64,000 bases of DNA from Sphingobium sp. SCG-1. Its GTDB lineage: Bacteria > Pseudomonadota > Alphaproteobacteria > Sphingomonadales > Sphingomonadaceae. A program made the translations under genes and the position numbers. Positions 24,829 to 33,457 of this stretch are shown piece by piece (the stretch's first letter is position 1; the number at the start of each line of letters is the position of its first letter). A model generated the notes under the pieces. That model was not told where the DNA came from, did not search any database, and saw nothing but the letters and a program-made list of their open reading frames with translations. The stretch is from positions 4,183,001 through 4,247,000 of the forward strand of contig NZ_CP026372.1 of NCBI RefSeq assembly GCF_002953135.1. Direction: 5' to 3'.

Positions 24829-27300
24829 ATGACGGTGCGTTTCCTGTTGCTCGCCACTGTGGCGAGCACATCTCTCGCGGTGCCTGTCGCCTATGCGCAG
24901 GAGCAGACCGCGCCTGTGGCTGACGAGGCGGTGGAGGCCGCACCGACTACCACCAACGCGATCATCGTAACGGCTCGCCGCCGCGCCGAGCGTGCGCAGG
25001 ATGTGCCTCTCGCCATCGCCGTGCTGGATTCGAAGACGCTGGAATCTTCCGGCACATTCAACGTCGGACGCCTGACGCAACTCCAGCCCTCGGTGCAGTT
25101 CTATTCCAGCAATCCGCGCAACTCCGCCGCCAATATCCGTGGCCTGGGCGCACCGTTCGGTCTGACGAACGACGGCATTGAGCAGGGCGTGGGCATCTAT
25201 GTCGATCAGGTCTATTATGCGCGTAGCGCCTCTTCGACCTTTGACTTCCTGGATGTCGACCAGATTGAAATCCTGCGCGGTCCGCAGGGTACTTTGTACG
25301 GCAAGAACACGACGGCCGGGGCCATCAACATCACCAGCCGCAAACCGAGTTTTACGCCGGAGGGTCGCGCCGAACTGACGGTGGGCAATCTGGGGCTGGT
25401 GCAAGGAAAGGCATCTATTTCCGGGCCGCTGATTGAGGACAAGCTGGCGGTTCGCCTCGGCACGTCGGTGACGAAGCGTAAGGGATCGATCTACAACGTC
25501 ACTTCGCGGCAGGATATCAACGATCAAGACAATGTCGGCTTCAAGGCGCAGTTCCTTCTGCGCGCCACCGATAGTCTCAACCTGACGCTTTCCGGCGACT
25601 ACAGCCGTCAGCGGCCCAATGGTTATGGCCAATATTATGCGCGTGTGGGAACAACGCAGCGCGCGCTGAACCGTCAGTATGAGCAACTCGCGGCGGCGTC
25701 GGGCAACTATAGTCCGCCCAGCTTCGATCCGTTCGATCGCGTGACCGACCTGGATGCCGGCATCGAAGCAAAGCAGGACTTTGGCGGCGTGTCGCTACTG
25801 GCGGAATGGGATCTTGGTCCTGGCACGCTGACGTCCGTTTCCGCATGGCGTAAGTGGAAGTGGGGGCCGCAGAACGACCGCGACTATATCGGCCTGCCAA
25901 TCACCACCGTTTCGCAGAACCCTTCGCAGCAGGAGCAGTGGAGCCAGGAACTGCGCTACGCGTCGTCTGGCAAGAACAAGATCGATTATGTCGTAGGCCT
26001 CTATGCTTTCCACCAGACCGTCGACACGGAGGGCTTGCAGGTGCAGGGGCCGCTGGCGAGCCGCTGGTTGCTGAGCGGTGCGAACGCGAACCGGCCGGAG
26101 ATACTGAACGGCCTGCGGTCGGAGAACGACATCGGCCTCAAGAACACCAGCCTTGCCGCTTTCGGTCAGCTTACGTGGCGCATTACCGACGCCCTGCGTG
26201 TTCAGCCGGGTATCCGGCTGAACTATGACAAGAAGAACGGCAAATATATCTCCACTGTATTCGACGGCGCGGGGCGACCGGTTCCTGCAACGGGTGGCAC
26301 GACGGAAAACGGCCTTCAGCGCGGCGTATTGTCCCCTTTGAACTACAGCCCGAAATTCAGCGACTGGAACCTGTCCTACGACTTCACGGCGTCCTATGAC
26401 GTGGCGCGCGATGTTCTGGCCTATGCGACCTATGCGCGCAGCTTCAAATCGGGAGGTATTAACCTGTCCGGCATCCCGCTTGATACGGCTGGCAATCCCA
26501 TCACGGCGGTGGAAACGGTCAAGCCGGAAAAGGTCAATCACTTCGAACTCGGCCTGAAGACCCAGTTCCTGGATCGCCGCGCGACGTTCAACCTCGCGGC
26601 CTTCTGGACCGAAGTTAAGGATTATCAGGCGACCGTAACCAACAGCCAGGTGGGCGTGATCCGCGGCTATCTTGCCAATGCCGACAAGATCCGGGTGCGC
26701 GGCGTAGAAGCGGATTTCAATTTCCGGCCCAGTGATCGCCTGACCCTCTATGTCAACGGCGCCTTCACCGATCATGAATATGTGAAGTTCCCAGATGCCC
26801 CCTGCCCGCCCGAACGTTCCGGCGGAGCGACAACCCTGCCGGTAGACGCGAATGGCAACATCATCGGTACGCCGACCGCGCCCGGAGTCCCCAGCACCGC
26901 CGCCAATCCATCGGTCAGCGCGCCGTTCTGCGATGTTTCCGGTCAATGGCTGCCGGGCATCTCGAAATGGGCATTCGCTTACGGCGCGGAGTATAACATC
27001 CCGACCAAGCTGCTGGGTGAGCAGGGCGAAGCATATCTGGCATTCGACGGCAGCTATCGCTCGAAATTCTCGTCCAATCCTTCGCGATCGATCTACAATG
27101 ACATTAGCGGTTACTCGTTGGCTAATTTCCGGCTCGGCTTCCGGACCGACGGCAAATGGGATGTCTCGGCCTGGGTCCGCAACGCGTTCGATGAGAAGTA
27201 TTTCGAACTGCTGCAAAATCAGTCGGGCAGCACCGGCCTTGTCGTGGGTCAGCCCGCCGATCCGCGCACCTATGGCGTGACGCTCCGCGCCAGCTTCTAG
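24829..27300 (+). CDS. TonB-dependent outer-membrane receptor
   Basis: Outer-membrane active importer (823 residues). Signal peptide to about AYAQ (residue 24), TonB-box-like NAIIVTARRRAERAQDVP at about 44-61, plug domain with QIEILRGPQGTLYGKNTTAGAINI, and a barrel ending in the consensus aromatic terminus (TLRASF). A GGGGG ribosome site precedes the ATG. This subclass (GKNTTAGAINI plug) is abundant in sphingomonads and has many ligands. Its placement after the Rrf2, hydrolase and YezD-like genes suggests uptake of an organic, perhaps sulfur-containing, compound; this is inference. A GC-rich hairpin follows the stop. Confidence 0.92.
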   Translation: MTVRFLLLATVASTSLAVPVAYAQEQTAPVADEAVEAAPTTTNAIIVTARRRAERAQDVPLAIAVLDSKTLESSGTFNVGRLTQLQPSVQFYSSNPRNSAANIRGLGAPFGLTNDGIEQGVGIYVDQVYYARSASSTFDFLDVDQIEILRGPQGTLYGKNTTAGAINITSRKPSFTPEGRAELTVGNLGLVQGKASISGPLIEDKLAVRLGTSVTKRKGSIYNVTSRQDINDQDNVGFKAQFLLRATDSLNLTLSGDYSRQRPNGYGQYYARVGTTQRALNRQYEQLAAASGNYSPPSFDPFDRVTDLDAGIEAKQDFGGVSLLAEWDLGPGTLTSVSAWRKWKWGPQNDRDYIGLPITTVSQNPSQQEQWSQELRYASSGKNKIDYVVGLYAFHQTVDTEGLQVQGPLASRWLLSGANANRPEILNGLRSENDIGLKNTSLAAFGQLTWRITDALRVQPGIRLNYDKKNGKYISTVFDGAGRPVPATGGTTENGLQRGVLSPLNYSPKFSDWNLSYDFTASYDVARDVLAYATYARSFKSGGINLSGIPLDTAGNPITAVETVKPEKVNHFELGLKTQFLDRRATFNLAAFWTEVKDYQATVTNSQVGVIRGYLANADKIRVRGVEADFNFRPSDRLTLYVNGAFTDHEYVKFPDAPCPPERSGGATTLPVDANGNIIGTPTAPGVPSTAANPSVSAPFCDVSGQWLPGISKWAFAYGAEYNIPTKLLGEQGEAYLAFDGSYRSKFSSNPSRSIYNDISGYSLANFRLGFRTDGKWDVSAWVRNAFDEKYFELLQNQSGSTGLVVGQPADPRTYGVTLRASF

Positions 27301-27313
27301 GTTGCTGAGTTAA

Positions 27314-27335
27314 GGGGCGACGACGACGTCGCCCC
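27314..27335 (+). terminator. GC-rich hairpin after the TonB receptor gene
   Basis: GGGGCGAC, six-base loop, GTCGCCCC, starting 14 bases after the stop codon. There is no U-tract, so it may be a weak or Rho-assisted terminator. Confidence 0.5.
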
Positions 27336-27385
27336 CTGCCCTCACTCGATTTGCGCGTGCACCGTGGGTGGAGTACAGCGCTGCC

Positions 27386-28258
27386 ATGTCTACGACCTTC
27401 ACCATTGATACGTCGGCCAGCCGCGCCACCCCCACCCCCGCGCCAATGAAGCGGCTTACCGTGCCCGGCATCCGTGCGCGCAAGGCGCAAGGCTTCACAG
27501 CTGAGCCGATTGTAATGCTAACGGCCTATACGGCGCGCATGGCGCAATTGCTCGATCCGCATTGCGACGTTCTGCTGGTGGGCGATTCGTTGGGGCAGGT
27601 CATCTACGGACTGCCCTCCACGGTTCCGGTCAGCCTCGACATGATCTGCGCGCATGGGGCCGCGGTGGTGCGGGGAAGCTATCATTCGGTCGTGATCGTC
27701 GACATGCCTTTCGGCAGCTACGAAGTCTCGCCCGCGCAGGCGTTCGAAAGTGCGGCACGCATCCTGAAGGAAACGGGCGCGGCGGGCGTGAAGCTGGAGG
27801 GCGGAGAGGCCATGGCGGAGACCGTGGCGTTCCTTTCCGCACGGGGTATTCCGGTTTGCGGGCACGTCGGCCTTACGCCGCAAGCTGTCAATGCGCTTGG
27901 CGGCTATGGCGCACGCGGCCGCAGTGAAGCCGAAGCCGCCAAAATATTACGCGATGCCAAGGCTGTAGCTGACGCAGGCGCATTCGCGATCGTCGTCGAG
28001 GGCGTGCTGGAGGAAATTGCGGATACGATCACCGCCGCAGTCCCTTGCCCAACAATCGGCATCGGCGCATCGGCCCGTTGCGACGGGCAGGTGCTTGTGA
28101 CCGAAGACTTGCTGGGCATGTTCGAGCGTGTGCCGCGCTTCGTGAAGCGCTATGAAGCGGTGGGCGAGATTATTTCCGGCGCGGCGGCCCGCTACGCCAG
28201 CGAAGTGCGCGACCGCAGCTTCCCTACGGATGAGCAGGTGTACCGCCCGAAAAAGTAA
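27386..28258 (+). CDS. panB: 3-methyl-2-oxobutanoate hydroxymethyltransferase
   Basis: First committed enzyme of pantothenate synthesis: transfers a hydroxymethyl group from methylene-tetrahydrofolate to ketoisovalerate, giving ketopantoate. The (beta/alpha)8 barrel marks are present: PIVMLTAYTARMAQ, DVLLVGDSLGQVIYG with the metal-binding aspartate, VIVDMPFGSY, GVKLEGG, CGHVGLTPQ, and VVEGV with the catalytic glutamate. The N-terminal 25 residues are a sphingomonad-type extension before KRLTVPGIRARK. I start at ATG 27386; an ATG at about 27446 is an alternative. It stands alone between the TonB receptor and the yfgM-bamB pair. Confidence 0.95.
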   Translation: MSTTFTIDTSASRATPTPAPMKRLTVPGIRARKAQGFTAEPIVMLTAYTARMAQLLDPHCDVLLVGDSLGQVIYGLPSTVPVSLDMICAHGAAVVRGSYHSVVIVDMPFGSYEVSPAQAFESAARILKETGAAGVKLEGGEAMAETVAFLSARGIPVCGHVGLTPQAVNALGGYGARGRSEAEAAKILRDAKAVADAGAFAIVVEGVLEEIADTITAAVPCPTIGIGASARCDGQVLVTEDLLGMFERVPRFVKRYEAVGEIISGAAARYASEVRDRSFPTDEQVYRPKK

Positions 28259-28332
28259 GTTGCGCAAGGGCAGCGGATCGCTAAGGTCCGCGGCCAAATC
28301 CACCTGTATTGCTGTAGTTCCGGAGACGCCTG

Positions 28333-29043
28333 TTGGCCCTTACGCCACAATCCAATGAAGCCTTTTTACGCGAAGTCGATGATGCTGTCCGCCAAGACCG
28401 CCTGCTGAATTTCTGGCAGCGTTATGGTCGTTGGCTGATCGGCGTGATCGTCGTGGGGCTGCTTGCCTTTGCGGGATGGCTATATTGGGAACATCACAGC
28501 ACGCGTAAGTCCGGCGAAACCGCCGAGGAAATGGCGAAGGTGCTGGACGTTGTCGCTGGCGGCGGAACGCCCGACGCCGCAAAGCTGGAAGCTCTGACCA
28601 AGGCTGGTCAGCCCGGATACCGCGCGGCGGCACAACTTGCCAAGGCCGCGGTGGCCGTGGGCAAAGGCGATCAGGCCGGGGCGCTCGCGATCTACAAGAA
28701 TATGGTCGCCGACAGCAGCCTCGATAAACCCTACCGCGATCTGGCGCTCGTGCGTCAGACGACGATCGAATTCGACAAGATGAAGCCCGCCGATATCGTT
28801 GCGCGGCTGAAACCGCTGGCGGTAGCGGGCGATCCATGGTTCGGTAGTGCAGGCGAGATGACGGCGATTGCGTATATGAAGATGGGCAAGCCCGATCTTG
28901 CCGGACCGATTTTTGCCGCCATGGCGAAAGACAAGGCAGTGCCGCAGACCATCCGTTCACGCGCGCGACAGATGGCAGGCTTATTGGGGATCGACGCGGT
29001 TGACGCGACGGAAAATGAGGAAAGCGGCAATAATGCGCAATAA
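28333..29043 (+). CDS. YfgM-like tetratricopeptide membrane protein
   Basis: A 236-residue inner-membrane protein with one membrane helix (about 34-52, WLIGVIVVGLLAFAGWLYW) and a periplasmic TPR-like helical domain. YfgM is an ancillary SecYEG/chaperone-network protein found next to bamB, exactly as here. The start is a TTG with a GGAG site seven bases upstream; no ATG fits. The 3' end overlaps bamB by 11 bases, so the two are co-translated. Confidence 0.85.
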   Translation: MALTPQSNEAFLREVDDAVRQDRLLNFWQRYGRWLIGVIVVGLLAFAGWLYWEHHSTRKSGETAEEMAKVLDVVAGGGTPDAAKLEALTKAGQPGYRAAAQLAKAAVAVGKGDQAGALAIYKNMVADSSLDKPYRDLALVRQTTIEFDKMKPADIVARLKPLAVAGDPWFGSAGEMTAIAYMKMGKPDLAGPIFAAMAKDKAVPQTIRSRARQMAGLLGIDAVDATENEESGNNAQ

Positions 29044-30361
29044 GTTGATGCGGAGCGGCGCTCTGCTGGCGGGGATCGCGCTTCTGGGCGGCTGCGGCAT
29101 CATCGGCGGCAAGAAGGGCGGCCCCAAGACACCGGTCGTAGGCAAGCGGACCTCGATCCTGACCACTGAGCAGGGAGTGGAAGTCGATCCCACACTGGCT
29201 GAAGTGGCGGTGACGCTGCCCGAGCCTGCCCCCAATGACGAGTGGAGCCAACCGGGCGGCAATCAGTCCAAGGCGATGGGCAATGTCGCATTGGGCGCAT
29301 CGCCTTCACAGGCGTGGAGCGCGAACATCGCCGGCAGCACGCCGCGCGCGCGGCTGGCGTCCTCGCCCGTCATCTCGGGGGGCAAGCTGTTCGTTATCGA
29401 CGCCGACGCCCGCATTATTGCCATGGATGCGCAGACCGGTGCGCGCCTGTGGCAGACCGCCATGCCAGCGGAAGGCAATGGGCGATCGCTGTTCGGCGGC
29501 GGCGTCAGTGTTGTCGGCGATCGTGTGTTCGCCTCGACCGGTGTCGGCGATGTTGCCGCCTTGAACGTGGCTGATGGCGCGATTGTTTGGAAAAAGCGTC
29601 CGGGCGGCCCGCTCCGTGGTGCACCGACGCTGGCGAACGGCCATGTCTATGTCATGAGCCAGGACAACCAGATTTTTGCGCTGAACCAGACCGATGGCGA
29701 GACGCAGTGGACCGAGTCCGCGACGTTGCAGGTAACGGCAGTGTTCGGCGTGGCGGCTCCGGCGGCGGCGCAGGGCACCGTGATCGCGGGATATAGCTCG
29801 GGCGAACTCAACGCTTATCGCTACGAAAACGGTCGGACCCTTTGGGGCGATGCGCTTTCCCGCACCAGCATTTCGACGGCAGTGGCGACATTGACGGACA
29901 TCGATGCCGATCCTGTGATCGATCGCGGCCGTGTGTTTGCCATCGGTCAGGGTGGCCGCATGGCGTCCTATGAGTTGGTCAGCGGCCAGCGCTTGTGGGA
30001 AATCAACATCGCGGGAATCTCTACCCCCTCCGTCGCGGGCGAGTGGGTTTTCGTCGTGACGGACGATGCAAAGCTGCTGTGCGTTGCGCGCGCGACAGGT
30101 AAGATTCGCTGGATCAGCCAACTCAACCGCTGGCGTAAGGCCAAGAAGAAGACTGGAGCGATCCGCTGGACCGGTCCAGTGCTGGCAGGCAATCGCCTGA
30201 TCCTCGTGTCGACTCAGGGTGACCTTCTTTACGTCGATCCGGCAACGGGTACGGTGCAGACCGCGACAGATCTTGATCGCGCAATGTCACTGTCCCCGGT
30301 TGTCGCAAACAACACGCTCTACATCCTTGCGGATGATGGCAAGCTGACAGCATTGCGGTAA
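29033..30361 (+). CDS. bamB: Outer-membrane protein assembly factor BamB
   Basis: Lipoprotein subunit of the BAM complex that helps insert beta-barrel proteins into the outer membrane (442 residues). Signal peptide with lipobox LLGGC (Cys at about residue 20), a linker, then PQQ-like propeller repeats such as ARLWQTAMP, IVWKKRPGGPLRGAPTLANG and GKIRWISQLNRW. The start at 29033 has a GAGGAAAG site and gives a proper signal peptide; the longer frame is discarded. It overlaps yfgM and is followed by der after about 100 bases, the usual order in this group. Confidence 0.93.
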   Translation: MRNKLMRSGALLAGIALLGGCGIIGGKKGGPKTPVVGKRTSILTTEQGVEVDPTLAEVAVTLPEPAPNDEWSQPGGNQSKAMGNVALGASPSQAWSANIAGSTPRARLASSPVISGGKLFVIDADARIIAMDAQTGARLWQTAMPAEGNGRSLFGGGVSVVGDRVFASTGVGDVAALNVADGAIVWKKRPGGPLRGAPTLANGHVYVMSQDNQIFALNQTDGETQWTESATLQVTAVFGVAAPAAAQGTVIAGYSSGELNAYRYENGRTLWGDALSRTSISTAVATLTDIDADPVIDRGRVFAIGQGGRMASYELVSGQRLWEINIAGISTPSVAGEWVFVVTDDAKLLCVARATGKIRWISQLNRWRKAKKKTGAIRWTGPVLAGNRLILVSTQGDLLYVDPATGTVQTATDLDRAMSLSPVVANNTLYILADDGKLTALR

Positions 30362-30464
30362 GCCCCGCACACACTCTATATTGATCGCCGTCCGGTCCGC
30401 GCTTTCGAGGAAATTCTTCCAGCGCAGACCGGGCGGCATTTGCTTTTAAGGAACCATAGCGGCC

Positions 30465-31835
30465 ATGTTGCCCACAGTAGCCATCGTCGGGCGGCCCAAT
30501 GTGGGCAAGTCCACCTTGTTCAATCGTCTGGTCGGGAAGCGATTGGCGCTGGTCGACGATCGCCCAGGCGTCACGCGTGATCGCCGTGAGGGCGACGCGA
30601 CGCTGGTGGGCATGGATTTCCGGATCGTCGATACTGCGGGCTATGAGGATGAAGATCCCAACACCCTGCCCGGCCGCATGCGCCAGCAGACGGAGGCCGC
30701 TGTTGCGGGCGCCGATGTTGCGCTCTTCATGTTCGACGCGCGAGAAGGCGTGAACCCGCTGGACGAAGAGATTGGACGCTGGCTCCGCAATGGCAGTACG
30801 CCCGTCGTGCTGGTGGCCAATAAGGCAGAGGGCAAAGCGGGCGATGTGGGTGTGCTCGAATCCTATGCGCTAGGATTTGGCGCGCCGGTCGAGCTTTCGG
30901 CGGAGCATGGCCAAGGCCTTGTGGAACTGTTCGAGGCGTTGCAGCCGCTTCTGGAAAAAGACGACAAGGATACGCCCGACGATCCGCCTGCCTTTTATGA
31001 AGACGACGAGAGCGCCCCACTGAAGCTTGCCATCGTGGGGCGACCCAATGCGGGGAAATCGACACTCATCAACCAAATCCTTGGCGAAGACCGGCTTATC
31101 ACCGGGCCTGAGGCAGGTATTACGCGCGATAGTATTGCGGTGGATTGGACCTGGACTTCGCCCGAGGGGGAGGAGCGGATTGTCCGGCTGATCGATACGG
31201 CGGGCATGCGTAAACGTGCGAAGGTGCAGGACAAGCTGGAGAAGCTGGCGGTTGCTGACGGGCTGAATGCCGTCAACTTCGCCGAAGTCGTGGTGCTGCT
31301 GCTCGACGCCACGCTTGGGCTGGAAGCGCAGGACTTGCGCATCGCCGACCGAGTGCTGGAAGAAGGCCGCGCGCTCGTCATCGCGATCAACAAATGGGAC
31401 GTCGCGGAGCATGGCTCCTCGCTTTACCAAGGCATTAAGAAGGCGCTGGACGATGGCCTGGCGCAGGTGCGGGGCGTGCCGATCATGACGGTCTCGGCTG
31501 TGACAGGAAAGGGCATCGACGATCTTATCAAGGTCGCTTTCGAGACGCGCACCGCCTGGTCTCAGCGCGTATCCACCGGGCAGCTCAACCGCTGGTTTGA
31601 GACTGCTCTGGAGGCCAATCCGCCGCCCGCACCCGGCGGCAAGCGGATCAAGTTGCGTTATATTACGCAGGCCAAGACGCGACCGCCCGGATTCGTGCTG
31701 TTCGGTACGCGTCTGGAACTGCTGCCTGAGAGTTATCGCCGCTATCTCGTAAACGGGATCAGGAGGGAACTGGGCTTCGGTGCAGTCCCGGTCCGTCTGA
31801 CGCTACGTAGTGCGAAAAATCCGTTCGATAGTTGA
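30465..31835 (+). CDS. der: Ribosome-associated GTPase Der (EngA)
   Basis: Essential GTPase for 50S ribosomal subunit maturation (456 residues). Two tandem G domains: first with GRPNVGKST, DTAGYED and NKAEG; second with GRPNAGKST, DTAGMRKRAKV and NKWD. A C-terminal KH-like domain follows (RIKLRYITQAKTRPPGFVLF). Length and order are standard. A TusA-like gene begins 11 bases after the stop. Confidence 0.97.
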   Translation: MLPTVAIVGRPNVGKSTLFNRLVGKRLALVDDRPGVTRDRREGDATLVGMDFRIVDTAGYEDEDPNTLPGRMRQQTEAAVAGADVALFMFDAREGVNPLDEEIGRWLRNGSTPVVLVANKAEGKAGDVGVLESYALGFGAPVELSAEHGQGLVELFEALQPLLEKDDKDTPDDPPAFYEDDESAPLKLAIVGRPNAGKSTLINQILGEDRLITGPEAGITRDSIAVDWTWTSPEGEERIVRLIDTAGMRKRAKVQDKLEKLAVADGLNAVNFAEVVVLLLDATLGLEAQDLRIADRVLEEGRALVIAINKWDVAEHGSSLYQGIKKALDDGLAQVRGVPIMTVSAVTGKGIDDLIKVAFETRTAWSQRVSTGQLNRWFETALEANPPPAPGGKRIKLRYITQAKTRPPGFVLFGTRLELLPESYRRYLVNGIRRELGFGAVPVRLTLRSAKNPFDS

Positions 31836-31845
31836 ACGAGTCGCG

Positions 31846-32073
31846 ATGAATACCGTTCATGTGGTCGACGCGCGGGGTATGCGGTGCCCTTGGCCTGCAT
31901 TGCGTGCGGCTAAGGCTATGCGTGCGCATAATGAGGTCTTGATCCTTGCGGATGATCCTATCGCGCCGGGTGAATTGGAGGCGCTGGCAAGCCGACGGGG
32001 GTGGCAGTATATGACCGTGGATGACAGCCGCGGGCCGGCCTTTATGCTCGTCTCAGGGCAAATACCTCAATAG
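31846..32073 (+). CDS. TusA-like sulfurtransferase family protein
   Basis: A 75-residue protein with the SirA/TusA fold: VVDARGMRCPWPALRAAKAM carries the CPxP-type motif with its persulfide cysteine, followed by the short strand-helix pattern to the C-terminus. Such proteins relay sulfur for tRNA thiolation, molybdenum cofactor or other uses; which one is not evident. The ATG at 31846 was taken because the conserved domain begins there; the open frame extends 12 codons upstream into der. Confidence 0.85.
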   Translation: MNTVHVVDARGMRCPWPALRAAKAMRAHNEVLILADDPIAPGELEALASRRGWQYMTVDDSRGPAFMLVSGQIPQ

Positions 32074-32161
32074 GCACGATTTTCCTTCGATTTAACCGTC
32101 CATTTACTGGTTATGCCTTACAGTTTGTCCAAGTGGTGCCAATGTGAGCACCGCAGGGAGC

Positions 32162-32602
32162 ATGAATGTGTCGCACCTTGACGCCCAGCTAATCGATCAG
32201 ACGGACTATGCGCATGCCCGCAGTGAGCTTGGTGCAGGGTTCATGCGAATATTGGGCTATTTCCGTGAAGACGGCACCAAATCGGTGTTCGCGATTGAGG
32301 AAGCAATGCGCGCCAAGAACGCTGCGGCGATGGTCATTCCTGCTCATACACTGAAAGGCGAATCGCGGCAGTTCGGGGCAGAGCGCCTAGGCGACATGGC
32401 CGAGGAAATTGAAATGGTCGCGCGCCGCTGCGTCGAGCATCATGAAAGCCCCGAGGAACTGATCGAGATCGTCGTCGCCCTACGCGCTTGCTTTGCGGAG
32501 ACGATTGCAGCTTTGGACAAGGACAGCAATCCGCTGGTCGCCCGCCGCCCTGGAGGCTTTGGCCGCAAGATCGAGCCTGCACACGGTCTTACGCGGCTGT
32601 AA
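32162..32602 (+). CDS. Histidine phosphotransfer (Hpt) domain protein
   Basis: A 146-residue all-helical protein with an Hpt motif, IPAHTLKGESRQFGAERL, whose histidine is the expected phospho-acceptor. Such proteins pass phosphoryl groups between hybrid kinases and response regulators; in alphaproteobacteria one candidate pathway is ChpT/CtrA, but ChpT is larger and different, so the partner is open. Start uncertain: ATG 32162 is close to an AGGGAG site; GTG 32168 has better spacing; GTG 32144 is also possible. No kinase is adjacent. Confidence 0.78.
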   Translation: MNVSHLDAQLIDQTDYAHARSELGAGFMRILGYFREDGTKSVFAIEEAMRAKNAAAMVIPAHTLKGESRQFGAERLGDMAEEIEMVARRCVEHHESPEELIEIVVALRACFAETIAALDKDSNPLVARRPGGFGRKIEPAHGLTRL

Positions 32603-32642
32603 GCTGCGCAAAAAACAGCAGCAGCTTACAGCGCCGTGCGGC

Positions 32643-33122
32643 TTATTCCTCCGCTGGCCGCGATTGTAGCTGAATATAGTTCTGAATTCCCATCCGCTCG
32701 ATCATCTCGAACTGCGTTTCCAGCGTATCGATATGTTCTTCTTCGCTCTTGAGGATGTAATCAAACAAGTCGCGCGTCACATAGTCCCGGATCGACTCAC
32801 AATATGCAATGCCATCCTTCAGCGGAGGCAGCGCTTCATATTCCAGTTCCAGATCGGATTTTAACACTTCTTCGACCGTTTCGCCGATCTTCAGGCGACC
32901 GAGGAGTTGAAAGTTGGGTAGGCCGTCGAGGAACAAGATACGCTCGGCCAGCCGATCGGCGTGCTTCATCTCGTCGATCGATTCCTCATATTCGAACTTG
33001 GCGAGCCGCTTCACGCCCCAGTGGTCGAGCATACGGTAGTGCAGGAAATACTGGTTGATCGCTGTCAACTCGTTCTTGAGCACTTCGTTGAGGTAGTCGA
33101 TGACCTTGGGGTCGCCCTTCAT
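32643..33122 (-). CDS. bfr: Bacterioferritin
   Basis: Heme-containing iron storage protein (159 residues) forming a 24-subunit shell. All ferroxidase ligands are in place: Glu18, Glu51, His54, Glu94, Glu127 and His130, and Met52 is the heme ligand. Length is standard. The small ferredoxin gene bfd lies about 100 bases upstream in the same direction; Bfd reduces the heme to release stored iron, so the pair is functional. A hairpin between them may reduce read-through into bfr. Confidence 0.97.
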   Translation of the reverse strand: MKGDPKVIDYLNEVLKNELTAINQYFLHYRMLDHWGVKRLAKFEYEESIDEMKHADRLAERILFLDGLPNFQLLGRLKIGETVEEVLKSDLELEYEALPPLKDGIAYCESIRDYVTRDLFDYILKSEEEHIDTLETQFEMIERMGIQNYIQLQSRPAEE

Positions 33123-33194
33123 GGGACATGCTCCGAACGTGAAAACTACGCCGGATTATACGCGTAATCTGCCGATAGACCAGTAGAAAAACGG

Positions 33195-33213
33195 CAGAAA
33201 TCAGCCATTTCTG
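33195..33213 (-). terminator. Hairpin between bfd and bfr, possible attenuator
   Basis: Read on the minus strand: CAGAAAT, five bases, ATTTCTG, then CCG and a run of five T. A competing stem AGCCA-GAAA-TGGCT overlaps it. It lies 13 bases after the bfd stop and could be a weak intrinsic terminator or attenuator. Confidence 0.5.
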
Positions 33214-33225
33214 GCTATGCAACTC

Positions 33226-33396
33226 TTACGCAGTAGCACGCTCGGCAGCGATAATGGTTCGCGCAAACGGCACGCATTGACCACATTTGGGTCGACGTCC
33301 GAAGCGCGCATAAGCACTACATGGGGTCTCGCAGCCGTCACGCGCCGCCTCCCGCAGGTCTTTCTCTCGAATCGCATTGCAGATACAGACGACCAT
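33226..33396 (-). CDS. bfd: Bacterioferritin-associated ferredoxin Bfd
   Basis: A 56-residue [2Fe-2S] protein that binds bacterioferritin and donates electrons for iron release. Translation of the minus strand gives MVVCICNAIREKDLREA at the start and a KCGQC motif later: Cys4, Cys6, Cys38 and Cys41 have the Bfd spacing (CxC...CxxC). An AGGAG ribosome site lies six bases before the ATG. It is too short for common length cut-offs, and a longer frame in another phase (33201-33443) covers it but is not protein-like. It reads toward bfr. Confidence 0.93.
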   Translation of the reverse strand: MVVCICNAIREKDLREAARDGCETPCSAYARFGRRPKCGQCVPFARTIIAAERATA

Positions 33397-33427
33397 GACG
33401 CTCTCCTGAAAACAGAGATAGCGTTGA

Positions 33428-33442
33428 TGCTAATAGGTCGCA
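33428..33442. promoter_or_regulatory. Candidate Fur/Irr-type iron box upstream of bfd
   Basis: On the minus strand: TGC, nine bases (GACCTATTA), GCA, resembling the 15-base alphaproteobacterial Fur-type dyad TGCRAATNATTYGCA with about three mismatches. It lies about 30 bases before the bfd start, where an iron regulator would act. Tentative. Confidence 0.35.
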
Positions 33443-33457
33443 ATAGTGAATATCAAC

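Noticed and set aside
25795..27216. Long antisense open frame in the second TonB receptor gene
   Set aside because: Shadow frame; the receptor reading is complete on the plus strand.
33201..33443. 80-codon minus-strand open frame over bfd
   Set aside because: It is in a different phase from the clear Bfd coding sequence and has no protein-like pattern.
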